This document shows positions 44,497 through 54,349 of a stretch of 64,000 nt of DNA, in pieces. The DNA comes from Paraburkholderia sp. HP33-1. GTDB lineage: Bacteria; Pseudomonadota; Gammaproteobacteria; Burkholderiales; Burkholderiaceae. A program made the translations under genes and the position numbers. The DNA lies in the NCBI RefSeq assembly GCF_021390595.1, contig NZ_JAJEJR010000001.1, forward strand, positions 186,001 through 250,000, in the 5' to 3' direction. The notes beneath the pieces were generated by a model. That model saw only the letters and a program-made list of their open reading frames with translations. It did not search any database and was not told the DNA's origin. Within the stretch, counting starts at the first letter, position 1, and each line of letters begins with the position of its first letter.

Positions 44497-45627
44497 TCAG
44501 TTGAGCGCGCGAGCGATCAGGATCTTCTGGATGTCGCTCGTGCCTTCGTAGATCTGGCACACACGCACGTCGCGGTAAATCCGCTCGACCGGGAAGTCGC
44601 TCAGATAACCGTAGCCGCCGTGAATCTGCAAGGCGGCCGAGCAGATGCGCTCGGCCGCTTCGGATGCGAACAGCTTCGCCATCGCGGCTTCGCTCAGACA
44701 TGGCAGGCCCGCGTCCTTCAGCGAAGCCGCGTGCCAGATCAATTGACGCGCGGCTTCGAGCTGCGTCGCCATGTCGGCGAGACGGAACTGCACCGCCTGG
44801 TGCGAGAACAGCGGCGCGCCGAAGCTCTCGCGTTCCTTCGAGTAAGTCAACGCGGCTTCGAACGCGGCGCGCGCCATGCCGACGCTTTGCGCGGCGATGC
44901 CGATGCGCCCGCCTTCGAGCCCCGACAGCGCGATCCGGTAGCCTTCGCCTTCCGCGCCGATCAGATTCTCGGCCGGTATGCGGCACTCCTCGAACACGAT
45001 CTGCGCGGTATCCGACGAATGCTGGCCGAGCTTGTCTTCGACGCGCGCGACCACGTAACCGGGCGTAGCGGTCGGCACGATGAACGCGCTGATGCCGCGC
45101 TTGCCGGCGGTCTTGTCGGTGACGGCCATCACGATCGCGACGTCGCCGTTCTTGCCGCTCGTGATGAACTGCTTGACGCCGTTCAGCACGTACGTGTCGC
45201 CGTCGCGCGCCGCGGTGGTGCGCAGCGCCGATGCATCCGAGCCCGCTTGCGGTTCGGTCAGGCAGAACGCGCCGAGCATCTCGCCGCGCGCGAGCGGCGT
45301 GAGCCAGTCGCGCTTCTGCGCGTCGTTGCCGTAAGTCAGCAGGATGCTGCAGACCGGGCAGTTGTTCACCGAGATCGCGGTCGATGTGCCGCCGTCGCCG
45401 GCCGCGATTTCTTCGAGGATCAGCGCGAGCGCGAGCGCATCCATGCCGGCGCCGCCATACGCTTCGGGCACCAGCACGCCATAAGCACCGAGCTCGGCGA
45501 GCTGCCGGTGCACATCGCGTGGAAAGGTGCGCTCGCGGTCCCATTGCGCGGCGTATGGCGTGATTGCTTCGCGCACGAAGGTGCGCAGCGCGTCGCGCAC
45601 CATCAGGTGATCCTGATCAAGCACCAT
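44497..45627 (-). CDS. Acyl-CoA dehydrogenase
   Basis: A 376-residue FAD enzyme of beta-oxidation type. Marks are the FAD/substrate loop LTEPQAGSDASALRTTA, the KQFITSGKNGDV segment, LQIHGGYGYLSDFPVERIYRDVR, and a catalytic Glu near residue 361 in IYEGTSDIQ. That Glu position is typical of short- and short/branched-chain acyl-CoA dehydrogenases. It is part of a minus-strand group thiolase-SDR-acyl-CoA dehydrogenase-YchJ with gaps of 28, 10 and 7 bp, which suggests one operon for fatty or branched acyl-CoA breakdown. Confidence 0.93.
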   Translation of the reverse strand: MVLDQDHLMVRDALRTFVREAITPYAAQWDRERTFPRDVHRQLAELGAYGVLVPEAYGGAGMDALALALILEEIAAGDGGTSTAISVNNCPVCSILLTYGNDAQKRDWLTPLARGEMLGAFCLTEPQAGSDASALRTTAARDGDTYVLNGVKQFITSGKNGDVAIVMAVTDKTAGKRGISAFIVPTATPGYVVARVEDKLGQHSSDTAQIVFEECRIPAENLIGAEGEGYRIALSGLEGGRIGIAAQSVGMARAAFEAALTYSKERESFGAPLFSHQAVQFRLADMATQLEAARQLIWHAASLKDAGLPCLSEAAMAKLFASEAAERICSAALQIHGGYGYLSDFPVERIYRDVRVCQIYEGTSDIQKILIARALN

Positions 45628-45637
45628 GAACGTCTCC

Positions 45638-46315
<678 letters not shown>

Positions 46316-46343
46316 CGTATTCCTCGAAGTTTTTGGGGATGTG

Positions 46344-47552
46344 TCAGATCAGTTCGATACCCATCGCGGTCGCCTCGCCGCCACCGATACACAGCGACGC
46401 GACACCGCGTTTCAGACCGCGCTTTCTGAGCGCGCCGATCAGCGTAACGAGAATGCGCGCGCCCGAGGCGCCGATCGGATGGCCAAGCGCGCAGGCGCCG
46501 CCGTTCACGTTGACCTTGTCGTGCGGCAAATCGTGCTCTCTCATCGCGGCCATTGTGACGACCGCGAACGCTTCGTTGATCTCGTACAGATCGACGTCGC
46601 CGGCGCGCCAGCCGTTTTTCCCGAGCAGCTTGCGGATCGCGCCGACCGGTGCGGTGGTGAATTTCGCGGGCTCCTGCGCGAACGTCGAATGACCGACGAC
46701 GCGCGCCAGCGGCGTCACGCCGAGCCGTTTCGCGGTCGACTCGCGCATCATCACGAGCGCGGCGGCGCCGTCCGAGATCGACGATGAGTTCGCCGCCGTC
46801 ACGGTGCCGGTCTTGCTGAACGCAGGCTTCAAAGTGGGGATCTTGTCGAGGTTAGCCTTGAATGGCTGCTCGTCGCGTGCGATCGTGACGTCACCTTTGC
46901 GGGCCGCTACCGTGACCGGCGCGATCTCCCAGGCAAACGAGCCGTCCTCGTTCGCGCGCTTCGCGCGGTTCAGCGATTCGACCGCGAACGCATCCTGCGC
47001 CTCGCGCGTGAAGTCGAACGACGCCGCACACTCCTCGGCGAAGGTGCCCATCAGACGGCCTTTGTCGTAGGCGTCTTCGAGGCCGTCATAGAACATGTGG
47101 TCGAGCACCTGGCCGTGGCCCATGCGCATGCCGCCGCGCGCTTTCGGCAGCAGATACGGGGCGTTCGTCATGCTCTCCATGCCGCCCGCGACGATCACGT
47201 CGAGCGAGCCCGCGACCAGCATGTCGTGCGCGAACATCGCCGTGCGCATGCCGGAGCCGCACATCTTGTTGACCGTCGTGCAGCCGGTGGCGAGCGGCAG
47301 ACCCGCGCCGAGCGCTGCCTGGCGCGCGGGCGCCTGGCCGAGGCCGGCAGGCAGGACGCAGCCCATCACCGCTTCGTCGATCTGTTCGGGCTTCAGACCC
47401 GCGCGCTCGACGGCCGCCTTGATCGCGACCGCGCCAAGCTGTGGCGCGGTCAGCGACGCGAAGTCGCCCTGAAAGCCGGCCATCGGCGTGCGCGCCGCGC
47501 TGACGATCACGATCGGATCGGATTGGATACCACTGTAGTTTGCGTCACTCAT
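46344..47552 (-). CDS. Acetyl-CoA acetyltransferase (thiolase)
   Basis: A 402-residue thiolase. The acyl-accepting Cys98 is in VNKMCGSGMR, the His in GHPIGASGAR and the second Cys (388) in LCIGGGEA. The NEAFAV motif confirms the active site. It interconverts two acetyl-CoA with acetoacetyl-CoA, or cleaves 3-ketoacyl-CoA. First gene of the group followed by SDR and acyl-CoA dehydrogenase. aceK begins 71 bp upstream with the same direction. Confidence 0.94.
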   Translation of the reverse strand: MSDANYSGIQSDPIVIVSAARTPMAGFQGDFASLTAPQLGAVAIKAAVERAGLKPEQIDEAVMGCVLPAGLGQAPARQAALGAGLPLATGCTTVNKMCGSGMRTAMFAHDMLVAGSLDVIVAGGMESMTNAPYLLPKARGGMRMGHGQVLDHMFYDGLEDAYDKGRLMGTFAEECAASFDFTREAQDAFAVESLNRAKRANEDGSFAWEIAPVTVAARKGDVTIARDEQPFKANLDKIPTLKPAFSKTGTVTAANSSSISDGAAALVMMRESTAKRLGVTPLARVVGHSTFAQEPAKFTTAPVGAIRKLLGKNGWRAGDVDLYEINEAFAVVTMAAMREHDLPHDKVNVNGGACALGHPIGASGARILVTLIGALRKRGLKRGVASLCIGGGEATAMGIELI

Positions 47553-47623
47553 GTTTGAGCTCCTTGGTCATAGCTGGATGGCTACTGTCGCGTGTGGCCT
47601 GATGCGAACCCTCGTGGGATTCA

Positions 47624-49441
47624 TCAGGCCACGCGCACATCAGGTTCGTCCGCCTGCGCATCGGGTGCGTCGGCGAACCGCTCCGGATAACGCACGCAAA
47701 AGCGCACGCTCTGGTCGTACGGGAAAAAATCGGGCAACTCGCCCCTCAACAGATGATCCTTGTGCCGCTGCCACAACTCGGGCTCGAAAATGTCCGCGTG
47801 ATGCCGCATGAACGAGCGGCGCACGCGCGGATCGCCGAGCAGGAACGTGCCGTACGTCTCCGGAAAAATATCGTGCGGACCGACCGCGTACCACGGCTCG
47901 GCCGACATTTCGTCTTCCTCGTTGCGCGGCGGCGGCACCGCGCGCACGTTGCAGTCGGTCAGGTATTCGATCTCGTCGTAGTCGTAGAACACGACACGGC
48001 CGTGGCGCGTGACGCCGAAGTTCTTGTACAGCATGTCGCCCGGGAAGATGTTCGCCTGCATCAGTTCCTTCACCGCGTTGCCGTACTCCTTGATGCCGTG
48101 CTCGACGTCGTCGTCGTTGCCGTTCTGCAGGAACAGATTGAGCGGCACCATGCGTCGCTCGATGTACATGTGGCGAATCACGAGATTGTCGCCGTCGTAC
48201 TCGATCAGCGACGGCACTTCCCTTTCGAGTTCGCGCAACAGATTTTCGTCGAGCCGCGCGAGCGGCAGAGCGACGCTCGAATATTCGAGCGTGTCGGCCA
48301 TGCGGCCAAGCCGGTCGTGACGTTTGACGAGCAGATACTTCTGCTGGATCTGCGCGCGCGTGGTTTCCTTCGGCAGCGGAAAGCTGTCCTTGATCAGCTT
48401 GAACACGTACGGAAACGACGGCAACGTGAACACCAGCATCACGAGCCCCTTGATGCCGGGCGCGACGATGAAGCGGTCGCTCGAATGCTTCAGATGATGC
48501 AGCAGGTCGCGATAGAACAGATTCTTGCCCTGCTTCTGCAGACCCACAGACGTATAGATTTCCGCCTTTGGCTTACCGGGCATGACCGTGCGCAGAAATT
48601 CGACATACGCCGACGGCACTTCCATGTCGACCAGAAAATACGAATGCGAGAAGCTGAAGATGATCAGCAACTGCTCGCGCTTGAGGAGCACCGTGTCGAG
48701 CGCGAGCACGCCCGGTTTGACGTGACGCAGCGGCACCGCGAACGGCAGCAGTGCGTCCCCGTTGATGATGCGACCGACGATATACGCGGCCTTGTTGCGA
48801 TAAAACAGCGAGGACAAGACGTGAATCTGGAAGTTCGGTGCTTCGTCGAACACGCCGAACGCTTCGTGAATTGACTGCATCACGCAGGCGACGTCGCGCC
48901 TCAGATCTTCGAACGGCGGATCGAGCTGAAAGTTCGTGACGATCCGCTCCAGCGTCGCGGCAAGTCCGTCTGTACCGGGGTAATACGCACGATAGGTTGG
49001 CTTCGCGGCCGGTTCGTCGTTCTCGATGTATTCGGTCGAGATCGCCGGACGCACGAAAATGAAATCGTTGTTGAAGTACGAGCGGTGCAGAATCTTGCAG
49101 GAGACCGAATTAAAAAACGTTTCCGCGCATTCCGGCTGACGGTGCGTGGTCAGAAGGCCGATGTAGTGCAGCTTGATCTGCTGCCACACTTCACTGTCGA
49201 TGTTCTCCGCGTCGTACTCGTCTTCGAGCAGTTGCACGCATTCCCGCACGCGATCGTCGTACGACGTGATGCGATCGCGCGCGAGCTTTTGCAGGCCATG
49301 CCAGTCGCCGGCTTCGAACAGCGTCTTTGCGTTGATCGCGGCGTCGCGAAAGATCCGGTAGTGACGGTCGAACCCTTCGAGCATCGTCTGCGCGACGTCG
49401 AAACCGATTTGCGACGATAACAGCTTGGGGAAGTGATTCAT
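47624..49441 (-). CDS. aceK: Isocitrate dehydrogenase kinase/phosphatase
   Basis: A 605-residue bifunctional enzyme that switches isocitrate dehydrogenase off by phosphorylation, sending carbon to the glyoxylate shunt. The kinase-like core is visible: [30 protein letters not shown] and [19 protein letters not shown] 49441 is preferred to a GTG immediately before it, since GGAG lies upstream. The C-terminal 25 residues are acidic and variable. No aceA or aceB in the window. Its place beside thiolase and acyl-CoA genes fits growth on acetyl-CoA-yielding substrates. Confidence 0.96.
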   Translation of the reverse strand: MNHFPKLLSSQIGFDVAQTMLEGFDRHYRIFRDAAINAKTLFEAGDWHGLQKLARDRITSYDDRVRECVQLLEDEYDAENIDSEVWQQIKLHYIGLLTTHRQPECAETFFNSVSCKILHRSYFNNDFIFVRPAISTEYIENDEPAAKPTYRAYYPGTDGLAATLERIVTNFQLDPPFEDLRRDVACVMQSIHEAFGVFDEAPNFQIHVLSSLFYRNKAAYIVGRIINGDALLPFAVPLRHVKPGVLALDTVLLKREQLLIIFSFSHSYFLVDMEVPSAYVEFLRTVMPGKPKAEIYTSVGLQKQGKNLFYRDLLHHLKHSSDRFIVAPGIKGLVMLVFTLPSFPYVFKLIKDSFPLPKETTRAQIQQKYLLVKRHDRLGRMADTLEYSSVALPLARLDENLLRELEREVPSLIEYDGDNLVIRHMYIERRMVPLNLFLQNGNDDDVEHGIKEYGNAVKELMQANIFPGDMLYKNFGVTRHGRVVFYDYDEIEYLTDCNVRAVPPPRNEEDEMSAEPWYAVGPHDIFPETYGTFLLGDPRVRRSFMRHHADIFEPELWQRHKDHLLRGELPDFFPYDQSVRFCVRYPERFADAPDAQADEPDVRVA

Positions 49442-49490
49442 CACGCGCGCTCCGCAAACGCCGGTCAGAGTCAGGCAACTTCAGGCCAAT

Positions 49491-49895
49491 TCAGGCAGGC
49501 TTCGCGTCGTGCCTTGCGCCGTCGAGCAGCGCGCGCGCCTGCGCTTCGTACTGCGCGAGATCTTCGAGCGTTGCGTCGAGATCTTCGCGCTGACGTTCGA
49601 GCACTTCGCGATGGCGTACGACCGTGGCGAGAAACGCATGCAGTTGCGGCACGGTGTCGGTCGGCGATTCGTAGACGTCGAGCAGGTCGCGGATCTCCGA
49701 CAGCGTAAAGCCAAGCCGCTTGCCGCGCAGCGTGAGCTTCAGGCGCGTGCGGTCGCGGCCCGAATAAACGCGCCGCAAGCCGCTCGAACCCTCGCGGCTC
49801 GGCGAGAGTAAACCCTGGTCTTCGTAGAAACGGATCGCGCGTGGCGTGACGTCGAATTCGCGCGCAAGCTCGGTGATGGTGTATTGCGTATTCAT
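49491..49895 (-). CDS. MerR-family regulator, LiuR-like
   Basis: A 134-residue MerR regulator. The winged HTH starts ITELAREFDVTPRAIRFYEDQGLL and reads like LiuR, the branched-chain amino-acid (liu) pathway regulator. A coiled-coil helix spans about 75-125. No metal-binding cysteines are present, which argues against a metal sensor. The ATG at 49895 begins the HTH. It sits 49 bp upstream of aceK and is divergent from the MBL-fold gene at 50055. The dyad at 49951-49968 is the likely binding site. Liu structural genes are not adjacent. Confidence 0.88.
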   Translation of the reverse strand: MNTQYTITELAREFDVTPRAIRFYEDQGLLSPSREGSSGLRRVYSGRDRTRLKLTLRGKRLGFTLSEIRDLLDVYESPTDTVPQLHAFLATVVRHREVLERQREDLDATLEDLAQYEAQARALLDGARHDAKPA

Positions 49896-49950
49896 CGGGA
49901 CATCTCGTGGCCGCGTGGCCGGGCACAAAACCGGATTGGACGATAGAATC

Positions 49951-49968
49951 GACGTTTACGTTATCGTC
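49951..49968. promoter_or_regulatory. Dyad in the MerR/MBL divergent region, candidate regulator site
   Basis: GACGTTTACGTTATCGTC reads as an 18-bp imperfect palindrome with 14 of 18 positions symmetric. It is centred between the MerR-type start (49895) and the divergent MBL-fold start (50055). Upstream TTGGAC-like sequence could be a -35. MerR proteins bind long dyads within promoters, so this is the natural operator candidate. Confidence 0.5.
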
Positions 49969-50054
49969 AACCTGAGCGGAAAGCAACCACAACCAGGCCG
50001 ACCGGCATCGCACACCTCGCCATGCTGGAGCGTCGTCGGAGGAAGACAGTCCCC

Positions 50055-51128
50055 ATGAATGCACTCGAACATCAACTCCAATACCCCTTCAACGACACCA
50101 TGCCCGACGCGGGCCGCACGATAGAAGTCGCGCCCGGCGTGCTATGGCTGCGCATGCCGCTGCCGTTCGCGCTGGACCATATCAACCTGTGGCTGCTGCG
50201 CGATGAAATCGACGGCGAGCAAGGCTGGACCGTGGTCGATTGCGGCATCACGTCGGACACGATCAAGGCGAATTGGGAGAGCGTGTTCGACTCGGTGCTC
50301 GACGGCCTGCCGGTGCTGCGCGTGATCGTCACGCATTGCCATCCTGATCACATCGGCCTCGCGCACTGGGTGTGCGGCGGCGGCGATAAGAAGCGCTGGG
50401 ACGCGCGGCTGTGGATGACGCTTGGCGAATACATGCAGGCGCGCGTGATGGCGACCGGCGACGGCTCGAACGCGGGCGGTGAGGCAGCGGCGCGGCACTT
50501 CGCGCGGCACGGTCTGAACGACGTCGAATCGCTCGACCAACTGCGCAATCGCAAGAGCTATTACGCGAGCCTCGTGCCGGCGATTCCGGGGCAATACCGC
50601 CGTTTGCGCGAAGCCGAGGACGTGAGGATCGGCGGTAGGGCGTGGCGCGTGGTGACCGGCTTCGGTCATTCGCCGGAACACTGTGCGCTGTACTGCGCGG
50701 AAACCGGCACGCTGATTTCCGGCGACATGGTGCTGCCGCGCATTTCGACCAACGTGTCGGTGTTCGATATCGAGCCGGAGGGCTCGCCGCTCGAACTGTA
50801 TCTGGAGTCGCTCGGCCGCTACGAGACGATGCCCGAGGACACGCTGGTGCTGCCGTCGCATGGCAAGCCGTTTCGCGGTGTGCGCACGCGGATTCGTCAG
50901 CTACGGGAGCATCACGACGCACGGCTTGCTGAAGTGCGCGAAGCGTGCGCGGAAAAGCCGCGTAGCGCCGCCGATATCGTGCCGCTGATGTTCAGGCGCC
51001 AGCTCGATGTCCATCAGATGACGTTTGCGATGGGTGAGGCGCTCGCGCATTTGCATCTGCTGTGGCGGGCGGGGGATGTGAAGCGGACGCAGGATGCCGA
51101 TGGGGTGATTCGGTTTGCGGTGGTGTGA
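50055..51128 (+). CDS. MBL-fold metallo-hydrolase
   Basis: A 357-residue metallo-beta-lactamase-fold enzyme. Metal ligands are HCHPDH at 94-99, the His of GFGHSPEHCALY, the Asp of LISGDMVLP and the His of LPSHGKPF. An extra C-terminal winged-helix-like region (about 270-350) is typical of the LACTB2/hydroxyacylglutathione-hydrolase-like group. ATG 50055 lies 13 bp after GGAGGA. It is divergent from the LiuR-like regulator, so it is a candidate target. Substrate unknown. Confidence 0.88.
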   Translation: MNALEHQLQYPFNDTMPDAGRTIEVAPGVLWLRMPLPFALDHINLWLLRDEIDGEQGWTVVDCGITSDTIKANWESVFDSVLDGLPVLRVIVTHCHPDHIGLAHWVCGGGDKKRWDARLWMTLGEYMQARVMATGDGSNAGGEAAARHFARHGLNDVESLDQLRNRKSYYASLVPAIPGQYRRLREAEDVRIGGRAWRVVTGFGHSPEHCALYCAETGTLISGDMVLPRISTNVSVFDIEPEGSPLELYLESLGRYETMPEDTLVLPSHGKPFRGVRTRIRQLREHHDARLAEVREACAEKPRSAADIVPLMFRRQLDVHQMTFAMGEALAHLHLLWRAGDVKRTQDADGVIRFAVV

Positions 51129-51168
51129 TCCTGATGTATTGATCTTTTTCGATTCGTTCCGCTGATGG

Positions 51169-51204
51169 AAAAGCCCGGTTGCGCGTCAGCACAACCGGGC
51201 TTTT
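51169..51204 (+). terminator. Strong intrinsic terminator after the MBL gene
   Basis: A perfect 13-bp stem (51169-51181 with 51192-51204) with a 10-nt loop, A-run before and TTTTT after. It lies between the convergent MBL and LprI-like genes and probably serves both. Confidence 0.9.
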
Positions 51205-51263
51205 TGAATGATTCGGCACCATTAGCTGCGGGCAGCGCAACGATCCGGGTCTACTCATGCGAA

Positions 51264-51707
51264 CTACTTCAACAGCAAGTCGGATGCAGCATCGCGAAGT
51301 TGCTCGGCTCGTCGGTTGTTGAGTTCCGAAACGCAAGCCAAACGGCCCGATTCGTGCGCATTGCCGGCTCCGCCACCACTTGGTGCAGCTGAAAATCCGC
51401 ATTGAGTCTCGCGGTACTCAACGAATTTCTTGTTTGACGTGACGAGTTTTGCCTTGGCCTCGTTGACGTACCTGCTGTCTTCATCCCATTTGGAGAGGGC
51501 GCCGGCCATCTTCTCCTCGGCTTGCCTGAGGGCCGTCTGACTGTTCTTTGCTTTTTCTGCCAGACAGTCCCGCATTCCTGCTTGCGAGAACGCGCTGCAT
51601 TCCTCTCGCAGAGCATGCTCGCTCGCAACGGGGGCAGTCGAGGCCGCGAGGACCATTGTTGGCAGGCAGGCGGCCAGGCCCAAACAGATCAGTTTTATTG
51701 TGCGCAT
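51264..51707 (-). CDS. LprI/DUF1311-like secreted protein
   Basis: A 147-residue exported protein. The signal peptide MRTIKLICLGLAACLPTMVLA is followed by a mature chain with four Cys residues. The DUF1311 layout is visible: ECSAFSQAGMRDCLAEKA, a charged helical middle, FVEYRETQCGFSAAP, and CVSELNNRRAEQLRD. LprI of Mycobacterium tuberculosis inhibits lysozyme, but most members are uncharacterised. The ATG at 51707 has AGGTAGGG just upstream. It lies 30 bp below the oligopeptide-binding-protein stop on the same strand. Confidence 0.85.
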   Translation of the reverse strand: MRTIKLICLGLAACLPTMVLAASTAPVASEHALREECSAFSQAGMRDCLAEKAKNSQTALRQAEEKMAGALSKWDEDSRYVNEAKAKLVTSNKKFVEYRETQCGFSAAPSGGGAGNAHESGRLACVSELNNRRAEQLRDAASDLLLK

Positions 51708-51737
51708 AGCCCTACCTGCTGCAATCGCACCGCGCAA

Positions 51738-53324
51738 TCACTGCACCACCACCGCCCCAAAATTCTGCCGCCCAAACGGACTCACGTGATACCCGCTCAC
51801 GTTCGTACGCGTGATCGCGGCAGCGGTCGGATAGCCGAGCGGAATCCACAGCGCTTCGTCGTGGATGATCTGCTGTGCGGCTTCATACGCTTTCGTGCGC
51901 TTGCCGATATCGGCCGTGGCCTTGCCATCGGCGATCAGCTTGTCGAGATCCTGATCGCAGAAGCGTGCGAAGTTGATACCCGACTTCACCGCGTTGCAAC
52001 TGAACAGCGGCGACATATAGTTGTCCGGATCGCCGTTGTCGCCCGCCCAGCCCATGAACAGGGTGTCATGCTGGCCTTGCTTCGCCTGCTTGATCAGCTC
52101 GCCCCATTCGATCACCTTCACGTCGGCCTTCACGCCGATCTTCGCGAAGTCGGCCTGCAGCAGTTCGGCACCGGCTTTCGGATTCGGATTCAGCACGCTG
52201 CCATTCGGACGCACCCAGATCGTCGTTTCAAAGCCGTTCGGATAGCCCGCGTCGGCGAGCAGCTTCTTCGCCTTCGCCGGATCGTACGGCCAGCCCTTGA
52301 TCGAGTGGTTGTAGCTCCATGTGTTAGGCGGAAACGGGTTCACGGCCGGCGTCGCGGTGTTGTCGAACACGGTCTTCAGATACGTCGTGCGATCGAACGC
52401 CATGTTCAGCGCGGCGCGCACCTTCTGATTGTTGAGCGGTTTCTGCTGCGTGTTCAACGCGACGAAGGCCGTCATGAACGCGGGCGTCTGCACGATCGCG
52501 AGCGACTGGTCATTCTTCGCACCGGCGAGATCCTGCGGCTTCGGCGACAGCGCGATCTGGCATTCGCCGGCCTTCACCTTCTGCGCGCGCACGGTCGCGT
52601 CGGGCGTGATCGCGTAGATCAGGCGGTCGATCTTCGGCTTCACCCCCCAGTAGGTCGGGTTCACGTCGTAGCGGATCACCGCGTCTTTCGTATAGCTCTT
52701 CAGCACGAACGGGCCGGTGCCGATCGGCTTCGCGTTCAGGTCGACCTGCTGGCCGGCTTTCAGCAACTGGTCCGCGTACTCGGCCGAATAGATCGACGCG
52801 AAGCCCATCGTCAGGATCGACACGAACGTCGCGTTCGGCTCGTTCAGCTCGAACTTGACCGTGCTGTCGTCGACCTTGGTAATCGATTTGATCAGCTTCG
52901 GCAGTCCCATCGACTGCGCGTGCGGGAAGCCGCTCGCGCCCGCCACCTTGTGCCACGGATTGCTGTCGTTGAGCATGCGGTCGAACGTGAAGATCACGTC
53001 GTCGGCATTGAGCGTGCGGGTCGGCTTGAAGTAGTCGGTGGTCTGGAACTGCACGTTCGGGCGCAGGTGGAACGTGTAGGTCAGGCCGTCGGGGCTCACT
53101 TCCCACTTCTCGGCGAGCGCGGGCACGACCTTTTTGGCGGCTTCGTCGAACGACACCAGCGAATTGAAGATCACGTCGGCCGATGCATTGGTCGTGACGA
53201 GCGAGTTGAACTGCACCACGTCGAAGCCGTCGGGGCTCGATTCGGTGCAGACGGTCAATGGTTTGGCAAGCACGAGCGCGGGCGCCGTGAACAGGATGGC
53301 GGCAGCGAGCAGTTTGAAGCGCAT
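51738..53324 (-). CDS. Periplasmic peptide-binding protein (SBP family 5, DppA-like)
   Basis: A 528-residue ABC-transporter solute-binding protein. The signal peptide ends at LVLA before KPLTVCTESSP. Family marks are VPALAEKWEVSPDGLTYTFHL, IGTGPFVL, ALNMAFDR and GWAGDNGDPDNYM. The overall pattern is that of dipeptide-binding DppA. An orphan here: no dppBCDF genes follow, so it would use a transporter encoded elsewhere. The ATG at 53324 is set by the signal peptide. Confidence 0.92.
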   Translation of the reverse strand: MRFKLLAAAILFTAPALVLAKPLTVCTESSPDGFDVVQFNSLVTTNASADVIFNSLVSFDEAAKKVVPALAEKWEVSPDGLTYTFHLRPNVQFQTTDYFKPTRTLNADDVIFTFDRMLNDSNPWHKVAGASGFPHAQSMGLPKLIKSITKVDDSTVKFELNEPNATFVSILTMGFASIYSAEYADQLLKAGQQVDLNAKPIGTGPFVLKSYTKDAVIRYDVNPTYWGVKPKIDRLIYAITPDATVRAQKVKAGECQIALSPKPQDLAGAKNDQSLAIVQTPAFMTAFVALNTQQKPLNNQKVRAALNMAFDRTTYLKTVFDNTATPAVNPFPPNTWSYNHSIKGWPYDPAKAKKLLADAGYPNGFETTIWVRPNGSVLNPNPKAGAELLQADFAKIGVKADVKVIEWGELIKQAKQGQHDTLFMGWAGDNGDPDNYMSPLFSCNAVKSGINFARFCDQDLDKLIADGKATADIGKRTKAYEAAQQIIHDEALWIPLGYPTAAAITRTNVSGYHVSPFGRQNFGAVVVQ

Positions 53325-53527
53325 AGGATCTCCGGTAACGAGCGCAGTCAGGCAGTGCGTCTGGTTGTGTTTATGGCGGCGATGCGTGAGCGGTCCCCGC
53401 GTGCGCGTCGCCACGATTGTGATACGTTCCCGGCGCCGCGCCTTCGCGAAAGCTTATCGAAGGGCCATTATGGCGACAACCATTTAATCGACATATCCAT
53501 GTGGAACGGCGCGGCCACGTTGCCGCT

Positions 53528-54346
53528 TCAAGCGGCCGCGGCCTGGCGTAGCAGATAGCCAATGCCGTCGATCGCGCACACGCCGTACCACGATGTCATT
53601 TCCCCATCGATGAGCTCGATGCGCTTGCCGGCTAGACGCGGATCGCGCGCGAGCACATCGCGATGCGCGGCCGTGAAGCGGTACGGCTCGCTCGACAGCA
53701 ACACGCGGTCGAGTTGCGCGAGCCACGGCGCGTCGTCGAAGTCGAGCGTGGGGTAACGCGCGGCGCCCGCGCTGCCGCCGCGCAGGTCGGGCAGCGTGTG
53801 CCAGTTCACGAGGCGCAGCATCGCGGCGATATAGGTGTCGCGCGCGACGCTCATCCACGGTTCGCGCCAGATCAGATACAGCACGTTTTGCGCGGTGAAA
53901 GTGTGAGCGGCGGCTTCGCGCAGACGCGCATCGAGCGCGCGGCTCAAACGCTGCGCTTCCTCTTCGCGTCCGAAGATCGCGCCGAGCAGCGCGTACAGCG
54001 CGAGGTTGTCGCGCGGAGTCTGAGGATGGGTGACGACGATGTGCGGCACGAACGCGCGCAGTTGCTCGACGGTGTCGCGTTCGTTTTCGTCGACATTGAC
54101 GAGAAGGTGGGTGGGGTGCAGCGCGCGGATCGCGTCGAGCTTGACGGCCTTCGTGCCGCCGACCTTCGGTACTGCGCGGACCTTGTCGCGCGGATGCACG
54201 CAAAAGCCGGTGCGTCCGACGATCTGCCGCTCGAGGCCGAGCGCGAACAGTGTTTCGGTGAGGCTCGGCACCAGCGAGACGATGCGCGCATCGGCGCCCG
54301 CGAAATCGTGCGAGACGCCGGCTGCGTCGATCGCACGGGGTGGCAT
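53528..54346 (-). CDS. BtuF-like helical-backbone metal/cobalamin-binding protein without signal peptide
   Basis: A 272-residue class-III solute-binding-protein fold. RIVSLVPSLTETLFALGL, GRTGFCVHP and VPKVGGTKAVKLDAI are typical of BtuF and relatives, joined by a long backbone helix near 150-175. BtuF normally sits in the periplasm and passes vitamin B12 to BtuCD. Here the start ATG leaves no room for a signal peptide, so a cytoplasmic role is likely. It lies 3 bp after the SDR stop and should be co-transcribed with it. The ligand is unproven. Confidence 0.85.
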   Translation of the reverse strand: MPPRAIDAAGVSHDFAGADARIVSLVPSLTETLFALGLERQIVGRTGFCVHPRDKVRAVPKVGGTKAVKLDAIRALHPTHLLVNVDENERDTVEQLRAFVPHIVVTHPQTPRDNLALYALLGAIFGREEEAQRLSRALDARLREAAAHTFTAQNVLYLIWREPWMSVARDTYIAAMLRLVNWHTLPDLRGGSAGAARYPTLDFDDAPWLAQLDRVLLSSEPYRFTAAHRDVLARDPRLAGKRIELIDGEMTSWYGVCAIDGIGYLLRQAAAA

Positions 54347-54349
54347 GGT

